Positions 1 to 8,329 of a DNA stretch of 17,653 nucleotides are shown here, piece by piece. Position 1 is the stretch's first letter, and every line of letters begins with the position of its first letter. The position numbers were made by a program, and so were the translations under genes. Under the pieces are notes generated by a model. That model ran no database searches, had not been told where the DNA came from, and was given only the letters and a program-made list of their open reading frames with translations. The DNA comes from Azonexus sp. (GTDB lineage: Bacteria > Pseudomonadota > Gammaproteobacteria > Burkholderiales > Rhodocyclaceae). Location: NCBI GenBank assembly GCA_030697085.1, contig JAUYQT010000687.1, positions 1-17,653 on the forward strand, read 5' to 3'.

Positions 1-2466
1 GACGTCGGGCGTCCACATGTGCTCTTCGCCGCGCGTGCGGAAAGCGTATTCGCCGCCCGCATCAAGCATCGTGGTGAGTACCGGGTTATCCGAGAAAGCT
101 TCTTCATGCAGACGAAGGGCTTCTTCGGCCACTTCAAAAACGCCTATGCCTTCGATATTGGATGGCGTACCGGTGAAATATTTCTCAATGAAGTCTTTTT
201 GCAGACCAATCGCCTCAAAGATCTGGGCGCCGGTATAGGACATGTAGGTAGAAATGCCCATTTTGGACATCACCTTGTTCAAACCCTTGCCGATAGCTTT
301 AACGTAATTGACGACATACTTCTCAGCGGTTGCCGCATCCCCCTTGGCCAGCGCTTCAATGGTTTCGAGGGCGAGATACGGATGCACAGCCTCAGCGCCA
401 TAGCCGCCGAGCAGGGCGAAATGATGTGTTTCCCGCGCCGAACCGGTTTCAACCACTAGGCCAGCACTGGTGCGCAAGCCCTTCTTGACCAAGTGCTGAT
501 GGATTGCGGAAGTGGCGAGTAGCGCCGGAATGGCGACGTGATCAGCATCAACTTTGCGGTCGGAAACGATCAACACATTGGCACCGGAACGCACCGCGTC
601 CTCGGCATCTGCCGCTAGCGAAGCCAGACGTGCCTCGATACCGGCCTTACCCCAGGCAGCGGGATAACAGATATCCAGTTCAAGTGATTTGAATTTCCCG
701 GAAGTGTACTTCCCGATATGGCGCAGTTTCTCCATATTGGTGCAGGTCAACACCGGCTGGGAAACTTCCAGACGAATTGGCGGGTTGATATCCGTCGTAT
801 TCAGCAGATTCGGCTTCGGCCCGACGAAAGACACCAGCGACATGACCAGTTCTTCGCGAATCGGGTCAATCGGCGGATTCGTCACCTGAGCAAACAACTG
901 CTGGAAGTAAGCGTACAAGGTCTTGTTTTTGCTCGACAAGACGGGCAGCGCAGAGTCCGTGCCCATGGAACCAGTCGCTTCTTCGCCATTCTGAACCATC
1001 GGCTCGAGAATGACCTTGATGTCTTCCTGAGTGTAGCCAAAGGCCTGTTGCCGATCGAGCATGGAGGCCGTTGCAGCCTCGACTTTTTCGGCCGGCGCGG
1101 GCAATTCATCGAGGCGAATGCGGATTTTTTCAACCCACTCACGGTAGGGTTTGGCTTTGGCCAGGGAGTCTTTCAATTCCAGGTCATCAATGATGCGACC
1201 TTGTTCGAGGTCGATCAGGAACATTTTCCCCGGTTGCAGACGCCATTTTTTGACGATTTTCTTCTCTGGAATCGGCAACACGCCGGATTCGGAAGCCATG
1301 ACAACAAGATCATCATCGGTGACCAGATAGCGAGCCGGACGCAGCCCGTTACGGTCAAGTGTTGCACCGATCTGACGACCATCGGTGAAAGCAACCGCCG
1401 CGGGACCATCCCACGGCTCCATCATCGCAGCGTGGTATTCATAGAAAGCACGACGGTTTTCGTCCATCTGCGTGTGTTTTTCCCAGGCTTCCGGGATCAT
1501 CAACATCACAGCCTGCGCCATCGAATAGCCGCCCATAACGAGCAACTCGAGTGCGTTGTCGAAAGCCGCAGAGTCGGACTGGCCGGGGTAATGCAGCGGC
1601 CAGACCTTTTTCAGGTCGTCGCCAAGAATCGGTGAAGAAATCGCCTGTTCGCGCGCCTTGAACCAATTGACGTTGCCGCGCACCGTGTTGATTTCGCCAT
1701 TGTGAGCGATATAACGGAATGGGTGAGCCAGATCCCAGGTCGGAAAAGTATTGGTCGAAAAACGCTGGTGCACCATGGCCAGAGCGGAAACGGTGCGCTT
1801 GTCCTGCAGGTCAAGGTAATAGATGCCCACCTGATCGGCTAGCAACAAGCCCTTGTAGTTGATCGTCCGAGCCGAGAACGATGGGACGTAAAACTCCTGC
1901 CCATGTTTGAGGTTAAGCGACTTGATGGCATTCGCGGCACGGCGACGAATGATATAGAGCTTGCGCTCCAGCGCATCGGTAACAAAGACATCGGGACCAC
2001 GGCCAACGAAGACCTGGCGGATCACGGGCTCAGTTGCCTTGACGGTAGGCGACATCGGCATTGCACTGCTGACGGGCACATCACGCCAGCCGAGCAATAC
2101 CTGACCCTCGGCCTTGACCGAGCGTTCAATTTCCTCGATACAGGCGTGGCGCGAAGCAGCCTCCTGCGGCAAAAAGACCATGCCAACACCGTATTCGCCA
2201 GCCGGGGGCAGCGCAATACTTTGTCTGGCCATCTCTTCGCGATAGAACTGGTCCGGAATCTGGATAAGAATGCCGGCACCATCACCCTGCAGCGGGTCGG
2301 CACCAACGGCACCGCGGTGATCCAGATTCTTCAGGATCAACAACCCCTGTTCGACGATGCTATGCGATTTCTGACCTTTAAAATGGGCCACAAAGCCCAC
2401 GCCACAAGCGTCGTGCTCGTTTGCCGGGTCATACAGACCCTGCCGCTCTGGTACAGCCGATTCCAT
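1..2466 (-). CDS. gltB: Glutamate synthase (GOGAT) large subunit, N-terminal part, cut by the window edge
   Basis: This is the large subunit of glutamate synthase, which converts glutamine plus 2-oxoglutarate into two glutamates in ammonia assimilation. About 822 codons are visible, roughly half of a ~1,500-residue family member. The class II (Ntn) amidotransferase domain comes first, with context YDPANEHDACGVGF. Cys21 is the expected nucleophile after propeptide removal, followed by the HRGAVGADP motif. The central domain follows (GKMFLIDLEQG). The visible part ends near RGEEHMWTPDV, just before the FMN/Fe-S synthase domain. Three in-frame ATGs exist (2499, 2475, 2466). I chose 2466 because an AAGGA sits 9 nt upstream (2476-2480) and this gives a short propeptide. 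No frameshift was seen at the points I checked. gltD probably follows outside the window, which is inference. A terminator-like hairpin lies just upstream. Confidence 0.95.
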   Translation of the reverse strand, partial: MESAVPERQGLYDPANEHDACGVGFVAHFKGQKSHSIVEQGLLILKNLDHRGAVGADPLQGDGAGILIQIPDQFYREEMARQSIALPPAGEYGVGMVFLPQEAASRHACIEEIERSVKAEGQVLLGWRDVPVSSAMPMSPTVKATEPVIRQVFVGRGPDVFVTDALERKLYIIRRRAANAIKSLNLKHGQEFYVPSFSARTINYKGLLLADQVGIYYLDLQDKRTVSALAMVHQRFSTNTFPTWDLAHPFRYIAHNGEINTVRGNVNWFKAREQAISSPILGDDLKKVWPLHYPGQSDSAAFDNALELLVMGGYSMAQAVMLMIPEAWEKHTQMDENRRAFYEYHAAMMEPWDGPAAVAFTDGRQIGATLDRNGLRPARYLVTDDDLVVMASESGVLPIPEKKIVKKWRLQPGKMFLIDLEQGRIIDDLELKDSLAKAKPYREWVEKIRIRLDELPAPAEKVEAATASMLDRQQAFGYTQEDIKVILEPMVQNGEEATGSMGTDSALPVLSSKNKTLYAYFQQLFAQVTNPPIDPIREELVMSLVSFVGPKPNLLNTTDINPPIRLEVSQPVLTCTNMEKLRHIGKYTSGKFKSLELDICYPAAWGKAGIEARLASLAADAEDAVRSGANVLIVSDRKVDADHVAIPALLATSAIHQHLVKKGLRTSAGLVVETGSARETHHFALLGGYGAEAVHPYLALETIEALAKGDAATAEKYVVNYVKAIGKGLNKVMSKMGISTYMSYTGAQIFEAIGLQKDFIEKYFTGTPSNIEGIGVFEVAEEALRLHEEAFSDNPVLTTMLDAGGEYAFRTRGEEHMWTPDV

Positions 2467-2475
2467 CACACGCAT

Positions 2476-2480
2476 TCCTT
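2476..2480 (-). promoter_or_regulatory. Ribosome binding site favouring the 2466 start of gltB
   Basis: AAGGA on the minus strand lies 9 nt before the ATG at 2466. It abuts the ATG at 2475, and nothing similar precedes the ATG at 2499, so it favours 2466. The call rests on spacing only. Confidence 0.45.
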
Positions 2481-2515
2481 CAAATAGCTTGGCCGACATA
2501 AACAGGCCAACGATG

Positions 2516-2548
2516 AAAAAAGCCGAGGGTCATATTTTCAGCCTCGGC
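2516..2548 (-). terminator. Rho-independent terminator between aroB and gltB
   Basis: Read on the minus strand, a perfect 7-bp stem (GCCGAGG / CCTCGGC, at 2542-2548 and 2522-2528) with a 13-nt loop is followed at once by six T (2521-2516). It lies 90 nt beyond the aroB stop, so it can end the aroK-aroB transcript. It is also downstream of the best promoter candidate for gltB (2576-2604), so it could act as an attenuator in the gltB leader. Confidence 0.75.
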
Positions 2549-2575
2549 CTCTACGAAATTTTGAGGCAACCATCG

Positions 2576-2604
2576 AATATACTGGCAAAACACTGTCTAT
2601 TCAA
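2576..2604 (-). promoter_or_regulatory. Candidate sigma-70 promoter for gltB
   Basis: On the minus strand, TTGAAT (2604-2599, 4/6 to consensus) is separated by exactly 17 nt from TATATT (2581-2576, 5/6). The predicted transcript start is near 2569, giving a leader of about 100 nt to the 2466 ATG that contains the terminator hairpin. No comparably good promoter was seen between the hairpin and gltB. The call is pattern-based only. Confidence 0.45.
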
Positions 2605-2637
2605 GATACTGCGACGCACCAACTTGACCAGAAAAGC

Positions 2638-3747
2638 TCAGACATTCCCAGTTTGAGTGCATCTCGCTTCAATTGCCGCACTTATCTGTGCCTCATCCGC
2701 AACGTCTGACATCACGGCCTGACCAATTTCTCTGAGCAGGACAAGGCGCAATTTGCCGTCTTGCACTTTCTTGTCATGACGCATCAACTCCAGATAGCGC
2801 GCTGCCCCCAAAGGCGCCCCAATCACCGGCAAACCAGCTCGGACAAAAAGACGCTCAATCCGCAAGACTGCCTCAGCAGACAACCAGCCCAATTGACGCG
2901 ACAGTTCAGCAGCAATTAATGTGCCGGCAGCAATAGCTTCGCCATGCAGCCACTCGCCATAGCCAAGACCCGTCTCGATCGCATGACCAAAGGTATGACC
3001 GAGATTGAGCAGCGCCCGTTCGCCATTCTCTCGCTCATCAGCGGCAACCACTTCCGCCTTATTGGCACAGGAGCGATGCACCGCATAGATCAGCGCCGCC
3101 TTATCACGAGCCAGTAGCTTTTCAAGATTGGCCTCCAGCCAAACAAAAAAGTCGGGGTCACGGATCAGACCGTACTTGATGACCTCGGCCAAGCCAGCTT
3201 TCAGCTCACGATCCGGCAAGGTATCAAGCGTTGAGATATCGGCCAAAACGAGCTGGGGCTGATAGAAAGCCCCGATCATGTTTTTGCCCAGGGGATGATT
3301 GATCGCCGTTTTGCCACCTACAGACGAATCGACCAAGGACAATAAGGTCGTCGGCACTTGAATAAAAGGCATGCCCCGTTGGTAACAAGCGGCGGCAAAG
3401 CCGCTCATATCACCAACCACCCCGCCGCCGAGCGCGATTAGCGTGGTGCTTCGCTCACAATGCGCCGAGAGCAGCGCATCGAAGATCAAATTCAATGTTT
3501 GCCAGGTTTTGTATTGCTCACCGTCCGGAAGAATCACCGGCAATGTTGAAATTCCGGCCTTTTCCAGCGTTGACCGCAGCAATTCAAGATACAGCGGCGC
3601 CACCGTGGTATTCGTAACAACCACGACCTTCTTTTGCCTGATATGCGGCAAAAGAAGCTCCGGCTGGCTGAGAATTCCACAGCCGATATGAATCGGATAA
3701 GCGCGCTCACCGAGTGACACGTTCAAGGTTTGAATCAGGTTTTGCAT
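2638..3747 (-). CDS. aroB: 3-dehydroquinate synthase
   Basis: AroB converts DAHP to 3-dehydroquinate, the second shikimate-pathway step, using NAD+ and a divalent metal in the cytoplasm. The 369-residue length is normal. The nucleotide-binding segment [15 protein letters not shown] is at about 106-120, followed by [19 protein letters not shown] at about 132-149. By alignment to the E. coli enzyme, the metal ligands are Glu188 (GLAEVIKYG), His251 ([11 protein letters not shown]) and His268 (WLHGEA), and all are present. The ATG at 3747 lies inside the end of aroK (13-nt overlap), so the two are almost certainly co-transcribed and translationally coupled. No strong Shine-Dalgarno was seen. The terminator at 2516-2548 ends the unit. 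Confidence 0.97.
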   Translation of the reverse strand: MQNLIQTLNVSLGERAYPIHIGCGILSQPELLLPHIRQKKVVVVTNTTVAPLYLELLRSTLEKAGISTLPVILPDGEQYKTWQTLNLIFDALLSAHCERSTTLIALGGGVVGDMSGFAAACYQRGMPFIQVPTTLLSLVDSSVGGKTAINHPLGKNMIGAFYQPQLVLADISTLDTLPDRELKAGLAEVIKYGLIRDPDFFVWLEANLEKLLARDKAALIYAVHRSCANKAEVVAADERENGERALLNLGHTFGHAIETGLGYGEWLHGEAIAAGTLIAAELSRQLGWLSAEAVLRIERLFVRAGLPVIGAPLGAARYLELMRHDKKVQDGKLRLVLLREIGQAVMSDVADEAQISAAIEARCTQTGNV

Positions 3748-4262
3748 AGCCGGCTGAATTCCCGCAATAAGTGCTGAACAATACTCGACGCCACCAACTG
3801 AGTGCCTTCGACCACAAAGTGCGCCGCTTCACGATAGAGAGGATCACGCGCTGCGTAAAGTTCCTCCAGCTTGGCCAGCGGATCCGCTACGCGAAGTAAA
3901 GGACGATTCCGGTCATGCTTGGTGCGCTCGTACAAAAGAGCAGGTGACACGTTGAGATAAACACACCAACCTGTTTCGTGAAGGATTTTTCGATTATCCG
4001 GATTGAGCACCGCCCCGCCCCCAGTTGCCAGCACGATGTTGTCACTCTCGGATAACTCGGCAATCGTTTGCGTCTCGCGACGACGAAAGCCTTCTTCACC
4101 CTCGATTTCGAAAATAGTTGGAATGAGGACGCCAGTGCGTTCAACGATTTCATGGTCGGAGTCGTAAAAATGACGCCCCAACCGCCGGGCCAGTTGTCGA
4201 CCGACAGTTGTTTTACCAGCCCCCATCAGGCCTACGAGATATATGTTTCGACGATTTTCCAC
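3735..4262 (-). CDS. aroK: Shikimate kinase
   Basis: AroK phosphorylates shikimate to shikimate-3-phosphate using ATP. The 175-residue length is typical. The Walker A motif GLMGAGKTT is at 11-19. The shikimate-binding Asp34/Asp36 lie in FYDSDHEI, an Arg cluster sits near 60-62 (GFRRRE), the GGG is at 81-83, and the lid carries the HDRNRPLL segment. The start codon is GTG (4260-4262). An in-frame TAG lies 12 nt upstream and the next ATG is at residue 13 inside the Walker A motif, so GTG is the only reasonable start. No Shine-Dalgarno precedes it. The gene is separated from pilQ by a strong terminator and has its own promoter candidate, whose predicted start site falls on the GTG itself. It overlaps aroB downstream. 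Confidence 0.96.
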   Translation of the reverse strand: MENRRNIYLVGLMGAGKTTVGRQLARRLGRHFYDSDHEIVERTGVLIPTIFEIEGEEGFRRRETQTIAELSESDNIVLATGGGAVLNPDNRKILHETGWCVYLNVSPALLYERTKHDRNRPLLRVADPLAKLEELYAARDPLYREAAHFVVEGTQLVASSIVQHLLREFSRLCKT

Positions 4263-4268
4263 GGCCGG

Positions 4269-4296
4269 ATTCTATCTGACTCTGCTCTAGGCGCAA
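4269..4296 (-). promoter_or_regulatory. Candidate sigma-70 promoter for aroK-aroB
   Basis: On the minus strand, TTGCGC (4296-4291) is followed by a 16-nt spacer and TAGAAT (4274-4269, 5/6). Only six bases separate the -10 element from the GTG start of aroK. Initiation 7 nt past the -10 element would therefore give a leaderless mRNA. The -35 element overlaps the T-run of the pilQ terminator. This is inference from pattern. Confidence 0.4.
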
Positions 4297-4320
4297 AAAA
4301 AGAGGCCGGCAGTGCCGGCC
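4295..4320 (-). terminator. Rho-independent terminator after pilQ
   Basis: On the minus strand, a perfect 7-bp GC stem (GGCCGGC / GCCGGCC, 4314-4320 and 4304-4310) with a 3-nt loop is followed by TC and a run of seven T (4301-4295). It begins 25 nt after the pilQ stop and marks the end of the pilMNOPQ transcript. Confidence 0.88.
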
Positions 4321-4345
4321 CCTGAACTATCTGAATGCTTGAAAA

Positions 4346-6550
4346 TCAGTCAAAACGCAACTTGTCGGAGACGATGCGCGGCGTGATGAAAACCAGCAGC
4401 TCGCGGCGCTTGCCAAGCTCATTCTTGTACTTGAACATCCAGCCAAAGAACGGAATATCGCCGAGCAAAGGCACTTTTTCAACGGAGTTCTGACTATCCG
4501 TGACAAAAACACCACCAATCACCACGGTTCCGCCATTTTCAACGACAACATTGGTCTCGACGATGGAGCTCTTGATTGGAGGATTACCCAGGATTGCTCG
4601 CGTATAGTCAGGCTCCTCTTTTTTCACCACGAGCACCATTCTGACCGTGCCTTCCGGGGTGATTTGCGGCGTTACTTCGAGTGACAGCTTGGCTGATTTA
4701 AAAGCCACCGTCTGGGTTACCGCGCCACCACTTGTTTGTGTCGTAACGTAGGGTATCTCGGTACCGTCCTCAATCTTGGCCTTGACGTTGTTGGCGGTGA
4801 TCACCCGGGGACTGGAAATAATCTTGCCAACGCCGTCCGACTCCAATGCTGAAAGTTCAAGATTCAGGATTCTTGTCAGTGAGGAATTGAATAATGACAA
4901 AGCAAGGGTGCCACCTGTCGAGGTGAACGATGGCAAATTAACACCTACGGCATTCGCCGTTGTTTGTTGACCCGGCGTAAATGTCGAAGTGGTTTTGACC
5001 ACGCCATCAGTGATCGATGAGCTCGAAGTCGAAGTAGGGGGTGAATAGGCTCCTCCACCGATGAAGGCGCCGGTGCCCCCAATCTGCTGAGCGCGCCGAG
5101 TGAGAAAATTCATCCGCACGCCCAGTTCGCGATTAAACGTATCGTTCGCTTCAACCACGCGCGCCTCGATCAAAACCTGCCTTGCCCCAATATCAATCGC
5201 CTTGATGAATGATCGAATCTCTTCAAGCTTCGACGGGATGTCATTAACGAAGACGATATTCGATTGCGGATCAGCAATCGCGCTGCCACGCTTGCTCAAC
5301 AAACGCTGCGCCGCCACATTGACACCCGCCGCCGCAACCGGCGCCGCTGCGCCGCCAGCACCTACAACAGGCATGCCTAACAGCAGCCTGGCAACATCGC
5401 TTGCCTTCTGGTAATTCATCACGAACTGCTCAAGCTTCAGCGGCTCCAACTCGCTGTTCTGCTGCTTCGACTCATAGTCAAGCTTCTCACGCGTGGCGAT
5501 TTCATCGCGCGGCGCAATCATGATGATGCTGCCCTTCTTGCGCATATCCAGCCCCTTCTGCTGGAAAATGATGTCAATTACCTGATCCGCCGGCACGTCC
5601 TTTAAAACCAGCGTCGTCATGCCGGTCACGGTGTCACTGATCACGGCATTCAGACCGAGCTCCTCAGCCATCAGGCGGAGCAAGGCGCGAACGTCGCCGT
5701 TCTGGTAATTGATGCTGACTCGCGGCCCCTGGTAGCCAACTTTGGTACCCTGAACCAGCTTGTTTGGATCTTCGACAATGTGCTTCACCTCAACGACAAA
5801 CTGGTTATCGCTTTGGTAGGCGTTATGTTCCCACTGCCCTTTGGGTGAAATGATCATGCGAACGTTATCGCCCAAAGCCTTGGTTTCAACACTTGAAACC
5901 GGCGTCGCGAAATCAACGACATCGAGTTTCCGCCGCAGGTGTTCCGGCACCGATGTCTTGATGAAATCGACGATCAGATTACTGCCCTGTTGCCGAATAT
6001 CGATGCCGGTTCCGGTATCGCTAAGATCGACGACAATCCGACCTTCACCGTCCTTGCCACGGCGGAACATCACATCGCGCAGCGCATGCTTGCTACCCAC
6101 TGCGCTTTCCTCGACAAATCGAGTCCCCCGCTCGGCCACTGAATCAGTGATGCGCGCAATGGGCGAAAGCGTTACATAAAGCGCCTTGCCATCCAGACGC
6201 GTCGTGTAATTCATGTTTCGCCCCAGGTTTAGGACGAGACGAGTTCGCTCGCCGACCTGAACGATATTCATGCTGCGCAGATCGCCCTCATTGACCAGCT
6301 GACTGTTTTTTCCCAGAGCATTTGCGGTCGACGGGAAATCAAGGGCAATTTTTGCCGGGCTGGCAATACTAAAACCGGCCGGCGGCGAGCTTAGCGCCTC
6401 CTTGAGGTCAATCTTGACAGCAACATCCTCGCCCTGCCGGACAACGTTGATTGCCTCGATGGCGTTGGCCGGGAGTATCTCGGCCTTCAGCGGCGAAATC
6501 AAGGCAAGGCAGGCCGAAGCGACGACTAGCGAGTAGTTAATAAATTTCAT
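4346..6550 (-). CDS. pilQ: Type IV pilus outer-membrane secretin
   Basis: PilQ forms the outer-membrane channel through which the type IV pilus passes. From the chosen start it has 734 residues. It opens with a signal peptide (about 1-23, ending LKA). Two AMIN-type domains, which bind peptidoglycan in this family, follow at about 30-130 and 155-258. The secretin N0/STN domain is at about 275-350 and an N1-type domain at about 365-455. The secretin core is at about 540-730, with the signature VPLLGDIPFFGWMF. An Ala/Gly/Val-rich stretch (395-413) and a Ser/Thr-rich stretch (502-532) look like flexible loops. The frame is open back to an ATG at 6604. I chose 6550 because it begins a clean signal peptide, has a GGAGG 10 nt upstream and overlaps the pilP stop by 4 nt (ATGA). 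It is the last gene of the pilM-Q operon. Confidence 0.96.
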   Translation of the reverse strand: MKFINYSLVVASACLALISPLKAEILPANAIEAINVVRQGEDVAVKIDLKEALSSPPAGFSIASPAKIALDFPSTANALGKNSQLVNEGDLRSMNIVQVGERTRLVLNLGRNMNYTTRLDGKALYVTLSPIARITDSVAERGTRFVEESAVGSKHALRDVMFRRGKDGEGRIVVDLSDTGTGIDIRQQGSNLIVDFIKTSVPEHLRRKLDVVDFATPVSSVETKALGDNVRMIISPKGQWEHNAYQSDNQFVVEVKHIVEDPNKLVQGTKVGYQGPRVSINYQNGDVRALLRLMAEELGLNAVISDTVTGMTTLVLKDVPADQVIDIIFQQKGLDMRKKGSIIMIAPRDEIATREKLDYESKQQNSELEPLKLEQFVMNYQKASDVARLLLGMPVVGAGGAAAPVAAAGVNVAAQRLLSKRGSAIADPQSNIVFVNDIPSKLEEIRSFIKAIDIGARQVLIEARVVEANDTFNRELGVRMNFLTRRAQQIGGTGAFIGGGAYSPPTSTSSSSITDGVVKTTSTFTPGQQTTANAVGVNLPSFTSTGGTLALSLFNSSLTRILNLELSALESDGVGKIISSPRVITANNVKAKIEDGTEIPYVTTQTSGGAVTQTVAFKSAKLSLEVTPQITPEGTVRMVLVVKKEEPDYTRAILGNPPIKSSIVETNVVVENGGTVVIGGVFVTDSQNSVEKVPLLGDIPFFGWMFKYKNELGKRRELLVFITPRIVSDKLRFD

Positions 6551-7092
6551 TTCTTGCTTCCCTCCTTGCTCTGCAGATAAAGCGTGCTCATGCGCTCGCT
6601 CCAATCACCGGCAGAGTCTTGAATCAATTCACGCAGTTCGACTTCTTGTTCAGAAATCCGCGTCACCATTCCGAAATCGAGGCCGATGTAATCGCCAACC
6701 CTGACCTGTTTGACCTTATCTTCCACCTGAATTACTGCCATCGCCTGCCGGTTGATATTCAACGAGCCAATCATTTTTAGCGACTCGATGGGATACTTCT
6801 CAAGCAAGCTGTTACGCATTTCCCGGGCATCGAAATCCGGCTGAAAAACCCCGCCCTTCCCAGCGCCTTGGCGATTTTGCGACGCCGGCTCGATCTTGCC
6901 GGGCTTGAAGGGGTCAAGCAAACCCTCGACGTCATAAGGAACCGGCTGATAGGGCAGGACCTCTGGCAGTTTAGGCACACCACCCCGCAAATCCCTTGAG
7001 TTATCGGCCATCCACTGTTTCAAATCGTCGTGCGCTACGCCAGAACACGCCGCCAAGACACTACAAAGGGCGATCAGCACTATTTGCTTCAC
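6547..7092 (-). CDS. pilP: Type IV pilus assembly lipoprotein PilP
   Basis: PilP is an inner-membrane lipoprotein that connects the PilN/PilO dimer to the PilQ secretin across the periplasm. It has 181 residues with a lipoprotein signal peptide. The lipobox LAAC places the lipidated Cys at residue 16. The C-terminal beta domain includes KMIGSLNINRQAMAVIQVEDK and VRVGDYIGLDFG, typical of the family. The start codon is GTG (7092), overlapping the pilO stop by 4 nt (GTGA), so translation is probably coupled. The 3' end overlaps pilQ by 4 nt. Confidence 0.94.
   Translation of the reverse strand: MKQIVLIALCSVLAACSGVAHDDLKQWMADNSRDLRGGVPKLPEVLPYQPVPYDVEGLLDPFKPGKIEPASQNRQGAGKGGVFQPDFDAREMRNSLLEKYPIESLKMIGSLNINRQAMAVIQVEDKVKQVRVGDYIGLDFGMVTRISEQEVELRELIQDSAGDWSERMSTLYLQSKEGSKK
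6561..6565 (-). promoter_or_regulatory. Ribosome binding site of pilQ
   Basis: GGAGG on the minus strand lies 10 nt before the ATG at 6550, within the last codons of pilP. It decides in favour of 6550 rather than the longer open frame from 6604. Confidence 0.7.
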
Positions 7093-7754
7093 TTCTTCGC
7101 TCCTTTTACCAACTTCTTCTGCTTGGCAATTTCTTCTTCATCGAGATAGCGGAAAGTCTTGGTAGTCGCATCCATCGTCAATAAACCACCCTCCTTGAGC
7201 GGTGAAATCGAGATGTTATTCAGTGTAACGATTCGTGGCAGCTTGGCGATATCAGCGGCGAACGCCCCGAAATCGTGATAAGTGCCATTAATTTTGACTG
7301 CAATTGGCAACTCGGCGTAGAAATCCTTGATCTGCTCCTGAGCAGGCCGGAAAAGCTCAAACTGCAGGCCACGCCCCAAACCTGCCTGATTGACTTCAAT
7401 CAGCAGCGCTTCAATTTCAGACTTGTTCGGCAACTGCTTTAATAAAGCGCCAAACGAACGATCAATATCGGCTAATTGTTGCGTGTAGAGATCCAGATTT
7501 ACTGCCTGGCGCTTCTTTTCAATATATTGCTGCTTGAGGGTTTCCTCTTCACGCTGTTTGGTTTCGAGCTCGGTCAACTGGTCGCTCCAGACGAACCACC
7601 AGCCGGCAAGAAGTATCGCAAGGAAGAAGCCCAGCAAAACGGTAATTTTGGGAATCTGGTGCCACGACCCGGGGTCGTTCGGATTCATTAGACGGAAATC
7701 GTCGAGAATCCGCTGAACATCAATCTCGGGCATGGAAATGGATTTGGCTTTCAT
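7089..7754 (-). CDS. pilO: Type IV pilus inner-membrane alignment protein PilO
   Basis: PilO dimerises with PilN in the inner membrane and positions PilP and PilQ. It has 221 residues. A short cytoplasmic N-terminus (about 1-33, including the conserved LNDPGSW-like segment LMNPNDPGSW) is followed by one membrane helix (about 34-53). A coiled coil (about 55-100, ELETKQREEETLKQQYIEKK) leads into a ferredoxin-like periplasmic domain (about 110-205). The C-terminus is Lys-rich (KLVKGAKK). The ATG at 7754 overlaps the pilN stop by 4 nt and the stop overlaps pilP by 4 nt. Confidence 0.95.
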   Translation of the reverse strand: MKAKSISMPEIDVQRILDDFRLMNPNDPGSWHQIPKITVLLGFFLAILLAGWWFVWSDQLTELETKQREEETLKQQYIEKKRQAVNLDLYTQQLADIDRSFGALLKQLPNKSEIEALLIEVNQAGLGRGLQFELFRPAQEQIKDFYAELPIAVKINGTYHDFGAFAADIAKLPRIVTLNNISISPLKEGGLLTMDATTKTFRYLDEEEIAKQKKLVKGAKK

Positions 7755-8329
7755 TTGGCCACCTTTCCACTTTTAACTTCTTCGAGATTTGCCCGCGTCA
7801 ACACAAAGTTCATACTGAACTCATTGATCCGACGACCATTGAGGACACCCGCCTTGACCTCGACCAGTTGTGGAGCCTCCAACCACTCCGAGACTTCAAT
7901 ATTGCGCATCAAAGCAGAGACACGCGCGTTGGATTGAGCGTAACCAGCCAGACTAACCTTCAAACCATCCTGTTTCAGGGTTTTTATATAAACCCCCTCT
8001 GGCACTTGCTTGACCATTTCGCTGAGCAAATAAACGGTTTCCCCTCGATCGCGCTGCAAATTTTCAATCACCTGTTTACGGGCAAGAAGCGCCTGCGTTT
8101 GTTCCTTTAGACGCTTAATTTGATCCAGCTCTTTATCCAGTAGCGAAATTTCCTGCTTGAGAAAATCGTTGTTACTGGTCTGAGCGGTCAGCTGACCATC
8201 GATCAGCGTGAAAATTGCAAAGACGATAAGGGTACCAAGCACTGAAACCAAACCAGTAAGCACATAAAACTGCTCACGTTTCGCTTTTTTGGCCTCTTCG
8301 CGATGCGGCAGAAGGTTGATACGAATCAT
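7751..8329 (-). CDS. pilN: Type IV pilus assembly protein PilN
   Basis: PilN is a bitopic inner-membrane protein whose cytoplasmic N-terminus binds PilM and whose periplasmic part dimerises with PilO. It has 192 residues. The N-terminal motif IRINLLPHREE (2-12), which is the PilM-binding peptide in this family, is intact. One membrane helix spans about 22-44. A coiled coil follows (about 55-95, rich in Lys/Glu/Leu), then a ferredoxin-like periplasmic domain. The ATG at 8329 overlaps the pilM stop by 4 nt. Confidence 0.95.
   Translation of the reverse strand: MIRINLLPHREEAKKAKREQFYVLTGLVSVLGTLIVFAIFTLIDGQLTAQTSNNDFLKQEISLLDKELDQIKRLKEQTQALLARKQVIENLQRDRGETVYLLSEMVKQVPEGVYIKTLKQDGLKVSLAGYAQSNARVSALMRNIEVSEWLEAPQLVEVKAGVLNGRRINEFSMNFVLTRANLEEVKSGKVAK

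Noticed and set aside
718..1635. Long open frame on the plus strand (305 codons) opposite gltB
   Set aside because: It lies wholly antisense to a strongly conserved gltB frame, and its Arg/His/Phe-rich translation resembles no family I know.
2538..2573. Eleven-codon ORF (MVASKFRRGRG) in the gltB leader, ending in the terminator stem
   Set aside because: It could suggest a leader peptide, but it has no ribosome binding site, its ATG is upstream of the predicted transcript start, and it has no run of Glu/Gln or other regulatory codons.
6551..6604. Longer pilQ start at 6604
   Set aside because: It would put 18 polar residues before the signal peptide and overlap pilP by 58 nt. The 6550 start has a good ribosome binding site.
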